A DNA stretch of 64,000 bases from Blautia parvula (GTDB lineage Bacteria; Bacillota; Clostridia; Lachnospirales; Lachnospiraceae). Where the stretch lies: contig NZ_CP084061.1 in NCBI RefSeq assembly GCF_020215665.1, positions 4,176,001 through 4,240,000 of the forward strand, read 5' to 3'. The notes beneath the pieces were generated by a model. The model worked only from the letters and a program-made list of their open reading frames with translations, was not told where the DNA came from and made no database searches. Position numbers and translations under genes: made by a program. This document shows, piece after piece, positions 61,821 to 64,000 of the stretch. The first letter of the stretch is position 1, and each line of letters opens with the position of its first letter.

Positions 61821-61902
61821 TGGACGGTGGTGGATTCGAACCACCGAAGCAATTTGCAGCAGATTTACAGTCTGTCCCCTTTGGCCACTCGGGAAACCGT
61901 CC
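61821..61902 (-). tRNA. tRNA-Tyr (GTA)
   Basis: 82 bases with a long variable arm (TGCAAATTGCTTC region), anticodon loop CTGTAAA, acceptor GGACGGT / ACCGTCC. Confidence 0.96.
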
Positions 61903-61907
61903 AAAAA

Positions 61908-61980
61908 TGGGACCTATAGGGCTCGAACCTATGACCCTCTGCTTGTAAGGCAGATGCTCTCCCAGCTGAGCTAAGATCCC
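61908..61980 (-). tRNA. tRNA-Val (TAC)
   Basis: Acceptor GGGATCT / AGGTCCC (one T-G pair), anticodon loop CTTACAA, standard arms. Confidence 0.96.
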
Positions 61981-62015
61981 ATTATATTTTATTATTTTCT
62001 TTTTCAAGAAAATAA

Positions 62016-62089
62016 CGACCCAGAAGAGACTCGAACTCTCGACCTCCGCCGTGACAGGGCGGCGCTCTAACCAACTGAGCCACTGGGCC
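62016..62089 (-). tRNA. tRNA-Asp (GTC)
   Basis: Acceptor GGCCCAG / CTGGGTC (one G-T), anticodon loop CTGTCAC, T-arm GAGAG TTCGAGT CTCTT. First tRNA after the 23S gene. Confidence 0.96.
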
Positions 62090-62094
62090 ATCAC

Positions 62095-62110
62095 GAAGGT
62101 ATATACCTTC
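62095..62110. other. Perfect 16-bp palindrome in the 23S-tRNA spacer
   Basis: GAAGGTATATACCTTC, six bases upstream of tRNA-Asp in transcription direction. Probably folds as a short hairpin at the junction and may mark an RNase processing site. Confidence 0.5.
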
Positions 62111-62173
62111 AAAACCGCATATACAAAACTCAAAAACCTTTTTTCAACTCCGCCGTTTGCACTTCCGTGCTCA

Positions 62174-64000
<1,827 letters not shown>

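Noticed and set aside
61678..62133. Open frame with AQLGEHLPYKQRVIGSSPIGP and similar
   Set aside because: Runs through four tRNA genes; not a protein.

Overview
The window looks like chromosomal DNA of a gut-type Clostridia, most likely a Lachnospiraceae close to Blautia. The reasons are corrinoid methyl-transfer genes with a RACo-type activator, a spoIID/spoIIQ-like pair, reverse rubrerythrin with PerR, YesM/YesN regulation, many alpha- and beta-glycoside genes, GGGGG- or GGAGG-type ribosome sites with several TTG/GTG starts, and 23S and tRNA sequences of Firmicutes type. The genus is inference. I saw no insertion sequence, prophage, integrase or CRISPR array.

Layout. (1) 1-7480: corrinoid methyl-transfer module (RACo-like activator, DUF2284 metal protein, corrinoid protein, two convergent PucR-type regulators, UroD/MtaA-like methyltransferase). 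(2) 7530-11560: small signalling protein, sugar O-acetyltransferase, beta-phosphoglucomutase and GH65 phosphorylase. (3) 11885-17805: hybrid sensor kinase with two periplasmic-type sensor domains, hemolysin III, GH13 amylosucrase-like enzyme and a His-less HPr. (4) 17869-25928: an operon with ROK kinase, ROK repressor, class III aminotransferase, NagB-like deaminase, iron-dependent dehydrogenase and GPH symporter, plus a second nearly identical dehydrogenase gene. This looks like a catabolic route for an unusual amino sugar or aminocyclitol. (5) 26143-31408: MATE exporter, OYE-type flavoenzyme, and two rubrerythrins with PerR and visible Fur-type boxes. (6) 31496-31835: a compact locus organised like the par/Fst type I toxin-antitoxin system (31-residue hydrophobic toxin, convergent antisense RNA, shared terminator, two direct repeats). 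(7) 31943-39087: sialic acid / ManNAc / GlcNAc catabolism (RpiR regulator, NanK-like ROK kinase, YhcH, SSS symporter, NanA, NanE, divergent NagA) with TGAAA-N4-TTTCA operator candidates. (8) 39219-48978: SDR, GH3 beta-glycosidase, ABC sugar importer without its own ATPase, and YesN/YesM. (9) 49026-60982: zinc-ribbon membrane protein, GIY-YIG protein, a Pro/Asp-repeat NlpC/P60-3D cell-wall hydrolase, SpoIIQ-like and SpoIID, MnmM, MetY, a MATE protein, DUF6062, and an ECF sigma factor with DUF4179 anti-sigma. (10) 61252-64000: end of an rRNA operon on the minus strand (23S 3' part, then seven tRNAs and a terminator, with no 5S visible).

A dispersed family of intergenic hairpins carrying GTAAC...GTTAC or CTGAACAGTTAC occurs at several places between genes and is reported separately. 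The most unusual items are the Fst-like locus, the amino-sugar operon with a gene-converted dehydrogenase pair, the hairpin family, and a candidate small RNA at 24814-24890.
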